Source: Trichoplax adhaerens
Lineage: Eukaryota; Placozoa; Uniplacotomia; Trichoplacea; Trichoplacidae
NCBI RefSeq assembly: GCF_000150275.1
Contig: NW_002060953.1
Location: 966,510 to 1,030,509 of the forward strand
Direction: 5' to 3'
DNA length: 64,000 bases
The notes below the pieces were generated by a model, which was not told the DNA's origin, searched no databases, and worked only from the letters and a program-made list of their open reading frames with translations. Positions 37,101-48,700 of this stretch are shown here, in pieces. Numbering within the stretch: the stretch's first letter is position 1; each line of letters starts with the position of its first letter. The translations under genes were made by a program, and so were the position numbers.

Positions 37101-39454
37101 ACTGCTCCGCCACCACCACCGATATCACCGCCTGCAGCACCACTAACAGCACAATCGCCAGCACCTCCACCTGCGCCAGCAGCTCCACTAGCACCACCAG
37201 CGCCATCTGCAGCTATAAATGGAGCTCTACCACCACCGCCACCACCGCCACCACCTGCTCCAGTTTTCAGCAAAACGGATAGCAAACTAGGTTAATTATT
37301 TACTAGATACTCTTACAGTATAAAAAAAATGAATTAAGTTCATTGATTCGATGTACATTTAATTATAGGATATGAAAATAAGTGATATGAATCTAAAATT
37401 ATGAGTTTTCGAAATAACATGCAAAATATAGCCTTGGTAAATGCAGCGATATTAATATAAATTTACTGACTTTGATATAATATGCAAATTATAGCGCTTG
37501 TAAACGCATTGAAAAACCCACAATTAAAGAAAACAACTACGGTGAAATATAAAGGTAAGTAAAGACTTATTTTTGAGGATATATTTTCACCTAGAACATA
37601 GATCAAAATTAGATACTAATAATCATATACTGTTTATCGCTATATAGAGAATAATCTAATAATCAAATTTTATATCTATAGTTTCTTTAAAATTGAAATT
37701 AGTATTATTAATTTCTATTAATTTCTTATTCATTAACACAAATAGCTTCTGACAGCGATCTATTGCAAGATGAATTAAAAGCACGAATGAAAATGCGCCG
37801 TATCCAGTCGAGGAACCGAAACGAAGGTAAATAGGAGCGCTCATTTCTAGCCGATATTTTCCTTACAGCCCTACCATATGATCTGTTTTATCGTTTAATG
37901 ACTAAAATCAATTGATTTATACTTGCATTCGTTTAGTTGGATCTATAAATCCAAACTCAAGTAAAGAGGAAATTAGGCAATACCTGACTGAAAGAAATTT
38001 CTCCGCAAAAACTACTGATTTATTGGGCGATTATGGAGGATTCGAATTACTCTCTTTGACGAAAGAAGAACTAGCCCAAATTGCCCCTGGCGAAGAAAAT
38101 CGTCTTCATAGCTTACTAACAACACAACGTTCACAACTACCGGTAACATTAAAATTTCTCAATTTATATCATAATTACTACGGTTTGCATCAAATTTAAG
38201 ACTAAAAATGGTGTTACTTATTAGGATGAGCAGCAAAAAAGCCTCCAAGATGCCGCTGGAGATAAACTAGAAAGTGATCCGCTTGCTGTTCAATCTTCTG
38301 AGAAAATAACCACCACTCCAACTCCTACATCTAATAAAGCTGAACCAGAATGGAAGCGAATGATAATGGAAAGGAAAAAGAAACGTATGCAACAAGCTGG
38401 CATTGATGGTGAAAATGTACCTCCTAATAAATCGCCTAAAGATATTAAAATTAACGGTTCTAAGGAAAATACAAATAGTACTCCAGTAACTAACAATAAT
38501 GTAAATATAGTTTCACAATCACTGCCAACATCCAATAGTGATACTGTGGATTCAGCCAAGATATTAAATTCAACACCATCAACTGAAAATTCGTCATCAC
38601 AGGCGGAAGCACAACTACGGCAGTTGCAACAACCACAACAGCTACAACAACTACAACAGCAGCAACTACAACAACAATTAGGACTACAAGGTCAAAACTT
38701 GCAATTGCAGCCTAATTTAATACAACAGCAAGGATTGCAGCAACAATCATTAGGATTACAGCAATCTTTGAATTTGCAACAACCACAACAACTAGGACTG
38801 CAGCAGCAGTTGGCGTTACAGCAGAATCTTCAACAAAACCAATCTTTAGCACTATTGCAGCAACAGTTATTACAACAAAATCAGCTGCAACAACTCCAGG
38901 GTAATCAACTTCTTACCGACAATGCTCAATTACAAAGTATCTTGTCCTCCTTAACGCCACAACAACTCCAGCAAGCTATTGCTCTAGGTTTAATCACACC
39001 ATCGGTAGTAAACCAGCAACAAGTAAACAATACGGGTTTATTAGCTCAAGGAACGTTAGGTAATCAATTAAACCTGACTTCGGATGCCTTGGCGGCGAAT
39101 AATATATTGCAATTACAGCAAGCAAACGCAAATAATCAAGCTCTACGACAATTGGCAGCTGCCAATACTCAAAGAAATCTTGGATTAACCGGTACTCGAT
39201 CACCTGGTGATCCATTTACAGCTTTACTAGCTGCACAACAGTTGAGTACAGTTCAACGAAATCGACGATTAGCTGGTTTAAATACAGGTGTAGGATTGGC
39301 TAATCCTAGCCTAAATGTAAGCAATCTTAGCACAGGTTCTATAGGCAGAAGTAATGGTAATATTGGAGGTGTCAACCAGCTGCTTCAAAATCAAGTACCT
39401 AATCAAGCTACTCTTCGACTTGGTTTGCAACAAAATCAAGGGCTTCAATTTTAA
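31170..39454 (+). CDS. EPS8: EPS8-family actin regulator with long Gln-rich tail, 21 exons
   Basis: Exons 31170-31192, 32376-32549, 32877-32955, 33332-33403, 33665-33754, 33873-34019, 34142-34198, 34284-34393, 34487-34636, 35128-35435, 35510-35598, 35738-35832, 35941-36069, 36186-36345, 36433-36605, 36690-36801, 36882-37290, 37495-37554, 37746-37826, 37937-38142 and 38225-39454 join in phase to 1317 aa, or 1289 if 35225-35308 is spliced out. A PTB domain (~92-212) holds GDLYFATILMKLDAAG and LPFTAVERCEFMENVPEF. The EPS8 middle region has LNHCIDDVESFVKKL and NVVSPLFTVQTL. Next are poly-Ala, an SH3 domain (~602-657: ADYNPTTPGFLAV, GWLVHN, GLVPSKNLEV), a Pro-rich stretch, the LLQDELKARM helix of the actin-capping region and a SAM/PNT-like domain (~812-880). 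EPS8 caps and bundles actin and links to ABI1-SOS1-RAC signalling. The last exon adds a ~400-residue tail, much of it Gln-rich, absent from vertebrate EPS8. Confidence 0.93.
36471..36499 (+). repeat. GCT/GCA trinucleotide tract coding poly-alanine in EPS8
   Basis: Seven GCT codons and one GCA in a row within EPS8 exon 15 encode eight alanines, just after an Asn-rich segment and before ATAVATAATT. The pure GCT run makes length variation between individuals likely. It lies in a linker between the EPS8 middle region and the SH3 domain, so length change should be tolerated. Confidence 0.85.
38600..39200 (+). repeat. CAA/CAG-rich stretch coding the EPS8 Gln-rich tail
   Basis: Within the last EPS8 exon, glutamine codons (CAA and CAG mixed) dominate about 200 codons. 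They alternate with Leu in patterns such as LQQLQQQQLQQQ, and Asn becomes common further on. Mixed codons and the regular Gln-Leu spacing point to selection on the peptide rather than plain triplet expansion. A coiled-coil or prion-like low-complexity assembly segment is likely from composition. Confidence 0.8.
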
Positions 39455-39460
39455 TTCTTA

Positions 39461-39466
39461 AATAAA
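39461..39466 (+). terminator. Likely EPS8 polyadenylation signal
   Basis: A canonical AATAAA lies seven bases after the EPS8 stop codon. Further AATAAA-like hexamers are expected by chance in AT-rich DNA, so this is a position-based guess; a 3' UTR this short would be unusual but possible in a compact genome. Confidence 0.3.
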
Positions 39467-40073
39467 TGAATAGTAAAAGCTAGTAAACAATAACTTTGTT
39501 ACATTACTTTGGTTAAGAATCTAAGATTTCAAATGTAATCCTATCCTAATTGTATCTTAATCCAAAAGTTGTATATGTAATCATTTTTTATAGCTCAACA
39601 ATAGTACCAGCTATTTATGGTGATAAATGGGTTCAGTTTTTTCATACAATTCAGAAAATGTACACATTGTACAGGGAAATCATGTATAGTCCTGTACAGT
39701 ACTGTATAGTAAGAATACTTGATGATTTAACTGTCGCTTTGGTATCCATTTTAGAAGTTGCATCTTGACCAGCAAAATTTTTTCGTTTATAAGATTATGT
39801 CTGGATATAGTGATATTGACATCTCGGCTATTCTATCAGTCATTTGAATTAATACAGTCGATACTGTAACTTCAACTTACTTATAAATTGTTAAATTACT
39901 TTATATAATATAAAGTGGATAATAAGATTGAAGGGGAATATTATCAGTTGCTAACTGCGTTAAATTTTTAATACTCTTGAATTTCATAATACTTTTAGTA
40001 TTTGTATCAGTTTATACTATTGCATACTGTTTCTTTACTGTTTTGTTTTATCAATTGTAAAAGCTGCAAAATG

Positions 40074-40092
40074 AATATATATATATATATAT
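40074..40092. repeat. TA dinucleotide microsatellite
   Basis: About nine TA steps in a row in non-coding DNA downstream of EPS8. Confidence 0.8.
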
Positions 40093-41171
40093 CTCTATTT
40101 TAGAACCATATTTTCTTCGTTTACTGTATAAGCTCTATTTTTGATAATTATTATTCAATTTCTATCTAATTAACAATTAAGTAAGTATGTCGTTGAAAAT
40201 TGCGAACAATGCCGTCTGTACTCGTACTTGAAGTATTTCATGCTTAGATGGTTGATTTTTTTTCTTTTCTTTCTACTATCGATGCTCACTTTGAATATGA
40301 AGGTAATAATTTGTACGTGGAAATAAGGATTATTATTTGTAACATTACGTATGGAGCGACTGATTATAATTCTTTTAATTATGTGATAATTTGATTACTT
40401 CGTTTAATTGAATAAAGTATGCTACTAGATGTAAAAATGTTTCATTATGATATGGGTATTTCTAGTTGGCATATACTTTGTAAGCTGTGTGAATAAGGCA
40501 TACGAATATACGAATATATGCGCAGACCGCTTCGATGCAACACATCTACATTATGTTGAAATGAGGGGAATGTTGATGATCAAGGCAGCACAATACAAAT
40601 TTGTATAGTCTATCGTGAAAATTAGCTAATACATAGATAAGTTGCTTTATAGATGTAGATTAACTTTAACATTTTGCTAGGAAATTATGCTATAATAATA
40701 GGTGCTGAATGATATAGCAATAGCGAGAATATACTATAGTGTCCTATCTCTATATTCGTACCGCTCATTTATTAGAACAGCCTCTTTGGCTATCTATTAA
40801 TGAAGAGCCCATACTGCACTGCATCAATTGATGCAAAATATTATAGGCATTGATTATATTATTGACAATAAAGTTAGATTTGATCATCTCATGTTAGGCC
40901 AGGCTAAACAACAAATCAGTAAGCGATAACCTAGCATCGATTATGTAATTATAATACGTATACCATTACCAGTCGATCATTTTTGAAACAAAAATGGACG
41001 TATCTACCTAAGCAGCAATCCGTTTCCATTAAGTTTTATAGTAGAGGTTTATATCTTCAATTTATAGTCATGCCTTTCAATTTCTGAGATGTGCTTGCTG
41101 AAGAAGATTGGAAGACGTGCCGGCTACGTCTTAAACTGTAAGCTCGTATCCAAGACAACCAAGACTATGCA

Positions 41172-41352
41172 GTAGCCCTAACCATTTTGCATAACCTACT
41201 TTGTACCCTTCGTTGAAGCTGTCCTGCTGCACATTAGACATGTATTGACATATCTAAAAGAAAATAAAAAATCAATAAATACATGTCTAATGTATCAGTA
41301 GGGCAGCTTAAACGAAATGTACAAATTAATTTATGCAAAATAGTTAGGCCTA
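41172..41352. repeat. Long imperfect inverted repeat (foldback element)
   Basis: Left arm 41172-41248 and right arm 41272-41352 are imperfect reverse complements over about 75-80 bases. Shared blocks include ATTTTGCATAA, TTTGTAC, AGCTG.CCT.CTG and CATTAGACATGTATT. A spacer of about 23 A-rich bases separates them. The transcript would form a long hairpin. This fits a small foldback or MITE-like element that has lost its ends; no transposase frame and no clear target duplication is seen. Confidence 0.8.
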
Positions 41353-43548
41353 CTATCCAGGTGTTGATGATTCAATCATACAGCATGCACAAAAAGTTAT
41401 ACCTATGGCGTAGTTCATAGCTGTAACAGGAATTTAGGTGGTAGCACTGTAGCTATAATAGTTGGGTATAATCTTACACGAAGTATTAAGGCTATATCTC
41501 AAGTAGTAAAAAGTTCTAGTGAACTTTTCAGCAGTCTATTTTGCTCCTCGTGATGAGCTGCCATATTGGATGTGGTAACCTCATTTACGCCCATAAGTAT
41601 AGGTACCCAAACATGACTATTGAATATCATAATATGACCGCAGAAAAATACACCTACTGCAAGTAGAAAGCGAATTACTTTCAACTGGACTCAAAATACT
41701 TTCTCCATCTTTTTACCAATGCAATCAAACGTTTATTGATGCTACTAGACAGAAAGTATTAAACATCGATGGTTCTAAACTGAAATAAACGGCTAAAACT
41801 ACGGAATATTAGCATAAATTGAATTCTAGATCGAAGTTGATACTCGTATAGGCTCTAGACTAGGCTTGGAAAAGACTGCGCCATACGGTACTGCGCTTTA
41901 TAGCATTTTGTATAAGTATTTGCTGCGCCTTTTTTACACTATCATTCTACAGAACTCTACGTTGGGCGCTGCCTTGTGTCCTAGACGGACGGACAGAAAG
42001 CATTGGAAAATTTCAACTTCTTTCATTCTACAATCACTCAGTTGGTTTACCTTTGCCTTTCCATATAAATACTGTACCAATATAGCATGGTACGCGTCTG
42101 TACCCTACGCCTTGACTGCTTAGGTCATTCATCTTCGCCCGATTTTTTAGATGGCTACTACGATCTTCCTATCATAATACGCTGATAGAATTAACTTAAT
42201 CCATTTCTGTATAGTATCGTCTTCATTTCATCCTTTCAAGAATCCATTTAGCTATTAACTAGCTAAGCAACTTAATAGCAGGATATGAAACGATCAGGTA
42301 ACGAATAGGATTTTGACTTGAATTATTGGGCTACGCCTGAATGTAGAAAATGATGATCATAATAACATGAAGGATAATTTAGGACGATTAGAAATGAATA
42401 GTTAAGGACTTTAGTTTACTCTAGCTTAAAAATGAAAATAATGTTAAGTATTTATTGGGCCTCTAAATCTCTGTTTAAAGTGGCTCATTACGATTTCTGA
42501 CGACAAATAAGTTCAGACGTCGTGTTATTATCAATAAAAAAAATACTGTAGAAGGCCTTCCTACAATGGAGGTAAAACGATGATCCGATTCGATTGGTAG
42601 GGTGATTTCAAGAATTGTTAGCCAGCTATTGATGACGCTGTCCTATGCACTCTTGCAGCATTGTGGATACGACATAAGCTACAACTAATTCAGAAAATCT
42701 TGGTTATTTCTTGCCAAGTATATGGAATGGAAAGTTAATTATTTCTTCCTTCTTCACGTCGTTTTAAATACGTATGAATATAACCTCTACTTCTGTTTAC
42801 GTTGGAAGTTGATATTTATACCCTGGTGTTTCTTGCCCAAAATTAGCGATTGATAACCGGAAGTCGAAACGATTTCATGTGACAATGATACAAGTACAGA
42901 CTGCATCCTCTATAGCCGCCAATATTTGTACGATAATCTAGAAAGCACGACCCAAACTTGGCTTATTGCATCCCTTAACGTAACGTTCAATCAGTAATGG
43001 TGGTTACGCATCAACACTGATCGAGCTGTCATCAATACCGAAGTCGAAAATCAGTCATTTAGTAGATTAAAATACTCAACAAATTTCTTTCCTTCCTTAC
43101 TACTGATATATTGGGTAATATTATTCATAAATACAACCAATTGATAGAGAAATTAATCCTAAATCAGTACTTTCTATAATTAATATAAATAATTGAAGTT
43201 CCGTAAATCAAATGATCAAAAAAATCATTAGAGCTCTGGACTTGAGAGGTTTTCAGTATTATACAGTACAGTTATGTAAAGCCTTAACCAATCCTATCTC
43301 GTAGAAGTAAGCAATTTCTCCTTGGTAAAAAATTTAAAAAATAGCTATCTTCCGGCCCCCAAATGCCGCAGCATACTTTCTACCTCATACCAATTTCATA
43401 TCACGCTTGTAGTTAACGTGTATCCTTAATACAGGCAAAACCAAATTCAACTTTTGTAGTTGAAAATTTTTATATCTTATTTATAATGTTACTTGCAGCG
43501 TAGAAATACCACGCTAATAACATGATTGGATATCGTGGTCACATTTAG

Positions 43549-44412
43549 GATACCCAGGAGCTGATGGAAGCAATAAACAATTTCTCGAAGAAGAAAATGA
43601 TCGAATGACTGATGAAATGTCTCATAAAGTTTCAGCGCTAAAAACGGTAAATTATAGGAACTTTTTTTACGTATTCTGTCATCAAGCAGCAAACATTGAA
43701 GAGTTTTGGTAAATGACCGAGTTATTTACTAAGAATGAGTAAATCTTAACTACTAGGACAAGTGTTAAGATATTCTATAAATACATTTACCTTGTTTGAA
43801 ATGTAGTTTTATAACGTGAATCTTAATTGAATGAGTTAATACTTGTTATAATCAATACCACTACGCCTCTACTACCGACTTGATTTCGTATGCTAAATTT
43901 TGCGACTTTTGTCTCATGATAGATATCTATCCAAATGGGAGATGAAATACGTGGCCAGACAAAGTGGTTAAAAGATATGGTATCGGATATTAATTATAAT
44001 CGCTAAATTTTAAATTTGGGTATACACATCATAGTATATCTTATTTTAGATATTGCATGGCAAACAGAGATATCAATATAACATAGTAATAGCTATAAAA
44101 TTTTGGAACGTATATTTATCTCAAATTGTACTAAATTATGTGAGATTATTATGCACTTGCAAAAATTTAGTATCTTTGAGATCCATTTAGGATTGTAAGA
44201 AATTAGCTTTCTAATTTTAACTTTATACTAAGAACGATTTGCTGCTATTGCTATAGGATACAGACTTTGATAAAACTGGAGGATTTCTACAAGGTGCGAT
44301 GGGAAAATTGACCTCCTTAAGTAGAGCTGGCCATGGTTGGATTTGGTGTTATATGCTGCTGTTTGTTTTATTCGTGTTCTTCGTAATTTATATTGTATTA
44401 AAATGGAAATAA
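43549..44412 (+). CDS. BET1: BET1 Golgi Qc-SNARE, 5' exon missing
   Basis: Exons 43549-43646, 43923-43979 and 44257-44412 join in phase to 103 residues, lacking only a short N-terminus. The SNARE motif runs from FLEEENDRMTDEMSHKVSAL through ISIQMGDEIRGQTKWLKDM to DTDFDKTGGFL. The central layer glutamine (in RGQTKWL) is present, placing it among Qc-SNAREs. GAMGKLTSLSR leads into one C-terminal membrane helix (YMLLFVLFVFFVIYIVL) and a two- or three-residue lumenal end, as in animal BET1. BET1 acts in ER-to-Golgi and intra-Golgi fusion with GOSR2, SEC22B and STX5. The first listed exon starts at an acceptor (TTTAG|GA) with phase 1. All upstream frames hit stops soon, so the start codon must be in an upstream exon I could not identify. 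Confidence 0.92.
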
Positions 44413-45774
44413 ATCTTATGATTGATATGATGTGTAAAAGTAATGGAATGTAACAACCATGTTGCTATTTGATGCATAGCTAAGAAAAATTCGTTGTGTT
44501 ATAATACAAACTTTGCAATAATAGTGATTTAATCTTTAATTATTATGATATACCTTGATGTACTATACTATATCATAAATTTTGTATCAATTAATATTTA
44601 GTAAAGTCACTTTTCGAATTCAAAATGGATATAACAAAAAGTTTTACTGGCCATATCGGTGCAACTAAATCTATAACTATTCTACAGGATAAGGATTTAA
44701 CCTTTCTGAGAGCATTTTAAACAATGACACATATATCTATACCAGATTCAAATACCGTTTCTCAATCAAATTTTGCGCGTGTACTGTATTACACACCTTG
44801 ATCATTAATTAGAAATGCATGCTACGATTCTCTGTGTCATTTTATTACATCAGAACAGAAACTGATTCATATATTATGGCTTTGCTACTCGAACATGGCA
44901 AAGACGTATGATATAAAGCAAATGTAGATTCTACAGTAGACATTTATTCAGACATTAATAAGTTCGCTCAGTCTTAAAACTTATATATCGAGGACAACTT
45001 GCACCATACAGTAAAATCTAATCAAATCAAGTTGTACATATTTTATATAAATACATAATTTTTATTTAAGCAATGAATTGCTCCAGATTGCCAAATAATA
45101 ACACAAATAATTTATATGCCCCTGCACTTATACTTATGTATACATAATTGATATACAACATATATGACATATGTGTACGTAGCACGATTCTGTTGTAATA
45201 AAGCACATTAATAGTATTTCATTGTATGATTCATTATCAGCCTCAAATGCATCATAAGGCACTATAATATATATTTACTGCACAAGTTATTACTTTTCGT
45301 CAATAGCTTTCTTAAATATAAAATACAATACTGGTATGTAACACACACCATGGATAAAAATTGTATATGATTAAACAGATTTGTAGACCAAAATATCATC
45401 AAGTTATAATCGCTTGGCCTATAAAAATTTGCGATATGAAAATTTGCTACAGTAAAACAACGATAAAAGAATCAATTATAAAAAGTTTAATAATAATCTT
45501 TTTCATTAATAATTAATTATAATCTCGAATCGTAACAAATTTTTTATGAACAAATCAGCATAAAACAGATAGATAAATTAGAAATAATTCTCATGAGTAA
45601 ATAATCAAAAGTTGCAGTAAAATATAGTAGTATTTAATTTACGATCATTATTAAATATTCCATAAAGTATTCTTAATATATCCAATACTGCAATAACGAC
45701 TAAAATTATCATTTAGCTTGCAAGTTTATTACGATGTAATGCGATCAAATTTCGGTAGTAAGCGTAAGTTAGAT
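44413..45774. other. Intergenic between BET1 and the THSD7-like gene
   Basis: About 1.4 kb between the 3' ends of two convergent genes; AT-rich, with no open frame of note. It should contain both 3' UTRs. Confidence 0.5.
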
Positions 45775-48700
45775 TTAATCTTCGAAAAAAACATCATCAT
45801 CTTCTTCATTTGCTAGTTGTCTTCTTACTGTATATACATCGTTATTCCATAAACTGGTTTTTCTACCTCTTACGGGTTGATTCATAGAATAGCCTTTCCT
45901 GTATAGCATAAGGAGAAATAAATTAATTTGAGCAACTAGCATTTTACTGCAATAGCGGAAAAAGTTGATAAAAAATTGTAATACTATATTGAATCACTAT
46001 CAGTACACTATATCACACACTATACTATACCGTCAATTTAAGATAACATTACCTCAGCCATCTAATAAAGAATAGATAACCACCAAGCAGGCAAACAGCC
46101 AATGCTCCACCAATAATACCATCTCGAATCACTATAAATTAGAAATAAACCACGTTATAGATAACATAACCTAGACGACAGCTAAAAAATTTATCAACAT
46201 ATTCAAAATACAGATTGTTAAATTGATGATACGAACTTCGATCTTGTTTACGCCTTATGAGCGTTTCATTCTTTGGCACTGGTAGACAAAGATTATCGTT
46301 GGACGGAAATGTCATTCTATAAAATCCATCTCTACATAAACATTGTCGATTCGTTCCGCAAAAACTGTTATTATAAGCACAATGCTTGTCTTCAGTGCAA
46401 CCGGATATTGGCATACAACCGTTATTAATGCGCTGAAATCCAACCTGTTGACAATGTATAAATTTTAGTATAAAATAATCCATAAATAAGAGATTACAGT
46501 GAAACATAGCTTCCAATTAACTAACAGAAAATGAGAATATATTGACGTTTAATTTGGTATAGAGTACACACGATGATCAATAACATCATGTTAGTCTACT
46601 TACAATACAAACACAACGTCCATCCCGACATTCCTGGTTTGCGTTAGAGCATTCCGGCTGACATTGAATATTATCGGGTGGCATAGTTAATTTATTGCAG
46701 CCAGTCACATTCTTTCCGGTGCTACTATCAACACACCAAATTTCCCTGTTGCCGGATTGTATCGACCACTTACCAGTACGCCAGATAAATTGAGCACATG
46801 TAGCCTCAGATGGTAAACATCTTGTAACTTCAACCAAATTATTAGGGCAAGGTAAACCACCAGCATTAGCTTGATGTATAATTTGACGAGCTCTTACACG
46901 ATAACCATTACCATTTTTCTGGTTGCAATCATAATGACATGGGCTATAATTACTCCAAGTTGTTAAGACGCAATCGCCTTTACAAGAGATATAACAGTCT
47001 TCCTTAGTGCCTATATCTAGTGTCGACTCTTTTACGTTAAATCCAATCTTATTTTCATTAGCCTTGATTAAGGTAGCAATACATTTTGAAGTATCAACTT
47101 CTAAACCATCATTTCGAATACAACGAATAGTACGATATCGTTTACCATGGCCGCATTCACTACCAACAGTGGTACAACGAGACCAATGACCTCTTGTAAT
47201 ACGATAATTGAAACATGGTTTTACATTACAAGGAAGTGATTGAAGCAAATGTTGGTGTTGTGGACAAGGTCTACCATTTCCAGTGGCATTATATAATATA
47301 TAGCGCTGCCGCGTAATTGTTCCATTCAATCCACAGCTAGCAGAACAAGATGACCATGATGACCATTCTGATAAAATACAATCAGTATTACACGGAACGT
47401 TACAATCACGCATTGTCGGTAAATTATTATTTGAGCAAAGTGATGAACCAACAACGACACCGTCACTTCGTTGGCAGTTAATAGCACGAAATTGTACTCC
47501 TTGACCGCATATTGGAGAAGATGGTACACAACGTGTCCACGGTGACACTGTCCAATAGTACTTATGGCAAGAATTAACGATACATGCTTCAGCTTGGACG
47601 GTATCAGTACAATCTAAACCAGATATATCGCGCAATAAGTATCGCGTTCTACGACGACTACCACGACTACAAGTTTGACTGCATGATGACCATTCAGACC
47701 ACATACTATAGCCACATTGATTGGAACAGCTAATTTGACATGGTTCAACGTTAACAGGTTGCATAATTAAAGCTTCACATAGACGCTTTGGTATAGGCGA
47801 TTGGTTAGAATCGATACAATATACTTTGCGTGTTCGTCCGCCATGACCGCAAGAGCTTCCATTATTTAGAATACATTGACTCCAAGCGCCGGTAAACCAT
47901 GAGATACCATGACAAGACCTTTGCTGGCATACTTCTGTCTCTTGTAGATTACCGCATCGTTTCACGTTACCCGATGCGTAATGGATAATTTGACGTTTCC
48001 TTCTTTTGATACCATAGCCGCATTCTTGATCACAATCACTCCAATGTGACCATTGTGTCATTTGGCAATGGAGTCCACAGTCAATTGTACATGTTTTCAA
48101 AGTAGCTGGTATACTATCCACATATTTGATACATACATCATTGTCAACAATTGTATTATCACTTCGTTCACATAACAAGCTACGCTTTTGTATACCTTTG
48201 CCACAGTTAGCATTGTCCAGTGTTAATACACAGCTATGCCACTGTCCAATGAGCCATTTATACGTGAAACATTGATCATTGATGCAGTTAGTAACTTGCT
48301 TCAGATCTGCTTCAACAGTATGTTTACAAACTTGGAGGCCAGTTGACATATTGTAGTTATAAAAATGACGAACTCGATACTTACGATCAGCATTATGATT
48401 ACAGTTACTAGAACACTTTGACCAAGCAGACCATTCACTTAAAGAGCAGTCATTACTGCATGGTATTGAGCATGAACGAACATGATCAGGTGCATTCAGT
48501 AAACTATTATTGATACAGACTTCATGATCGTCCATGGTATATCCATTATATACACAATCCACTTGCCTTGATTGAATTCCACCACCACAAGCCATTGTTG
48601 AATTTTCTTGAAGTAATTTACACGATGACCAAGGGTGAGTAACCCATTGATATTGTGTTCTATTCTGACACGGTGGTAAATCGCATAAACGTTTTTGAAG

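Larger units (their letters stand above)
39455..43548. other. Intergenic between EPS8 and BET1
   Basis: About 4 kb. It holds a palindrome ACAGTACTGT (39696-39705), a TA microsatellite (about 40074-40092) and a long imperfect inverted repeat (41172-41352). Short open frames at 41684-41499 (minus) and 41866-42123 (plus) have no recognisable domain. The missing first exon of BET1 should lie in the right-hand part, but I could not identify it. Confidence 0.5.

Noticed and set aside
36818-37285. 155-codon Gly/Ala-rich minus-strand frame
   Set aside because: Antisense shadow of the Pro-rich EPS8 exon.
41499-41684. 61-codon minus-strand frame with a signal-like start (MKVIRFLLAVGVFFCG)
   Set aside because: Plausible as a tiny membrane protein, but nothing supports it beyond one hydrophobic run; no family recognised.
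43522-43548. ATG opening MIGYRGHI just before the first BET1 exon, as a possible BET1 start
   Set aside because: It runs into a stop at the acceptor and is two bases out of frame with the SNARE exon, so it cannot be the start as the sequence stands.
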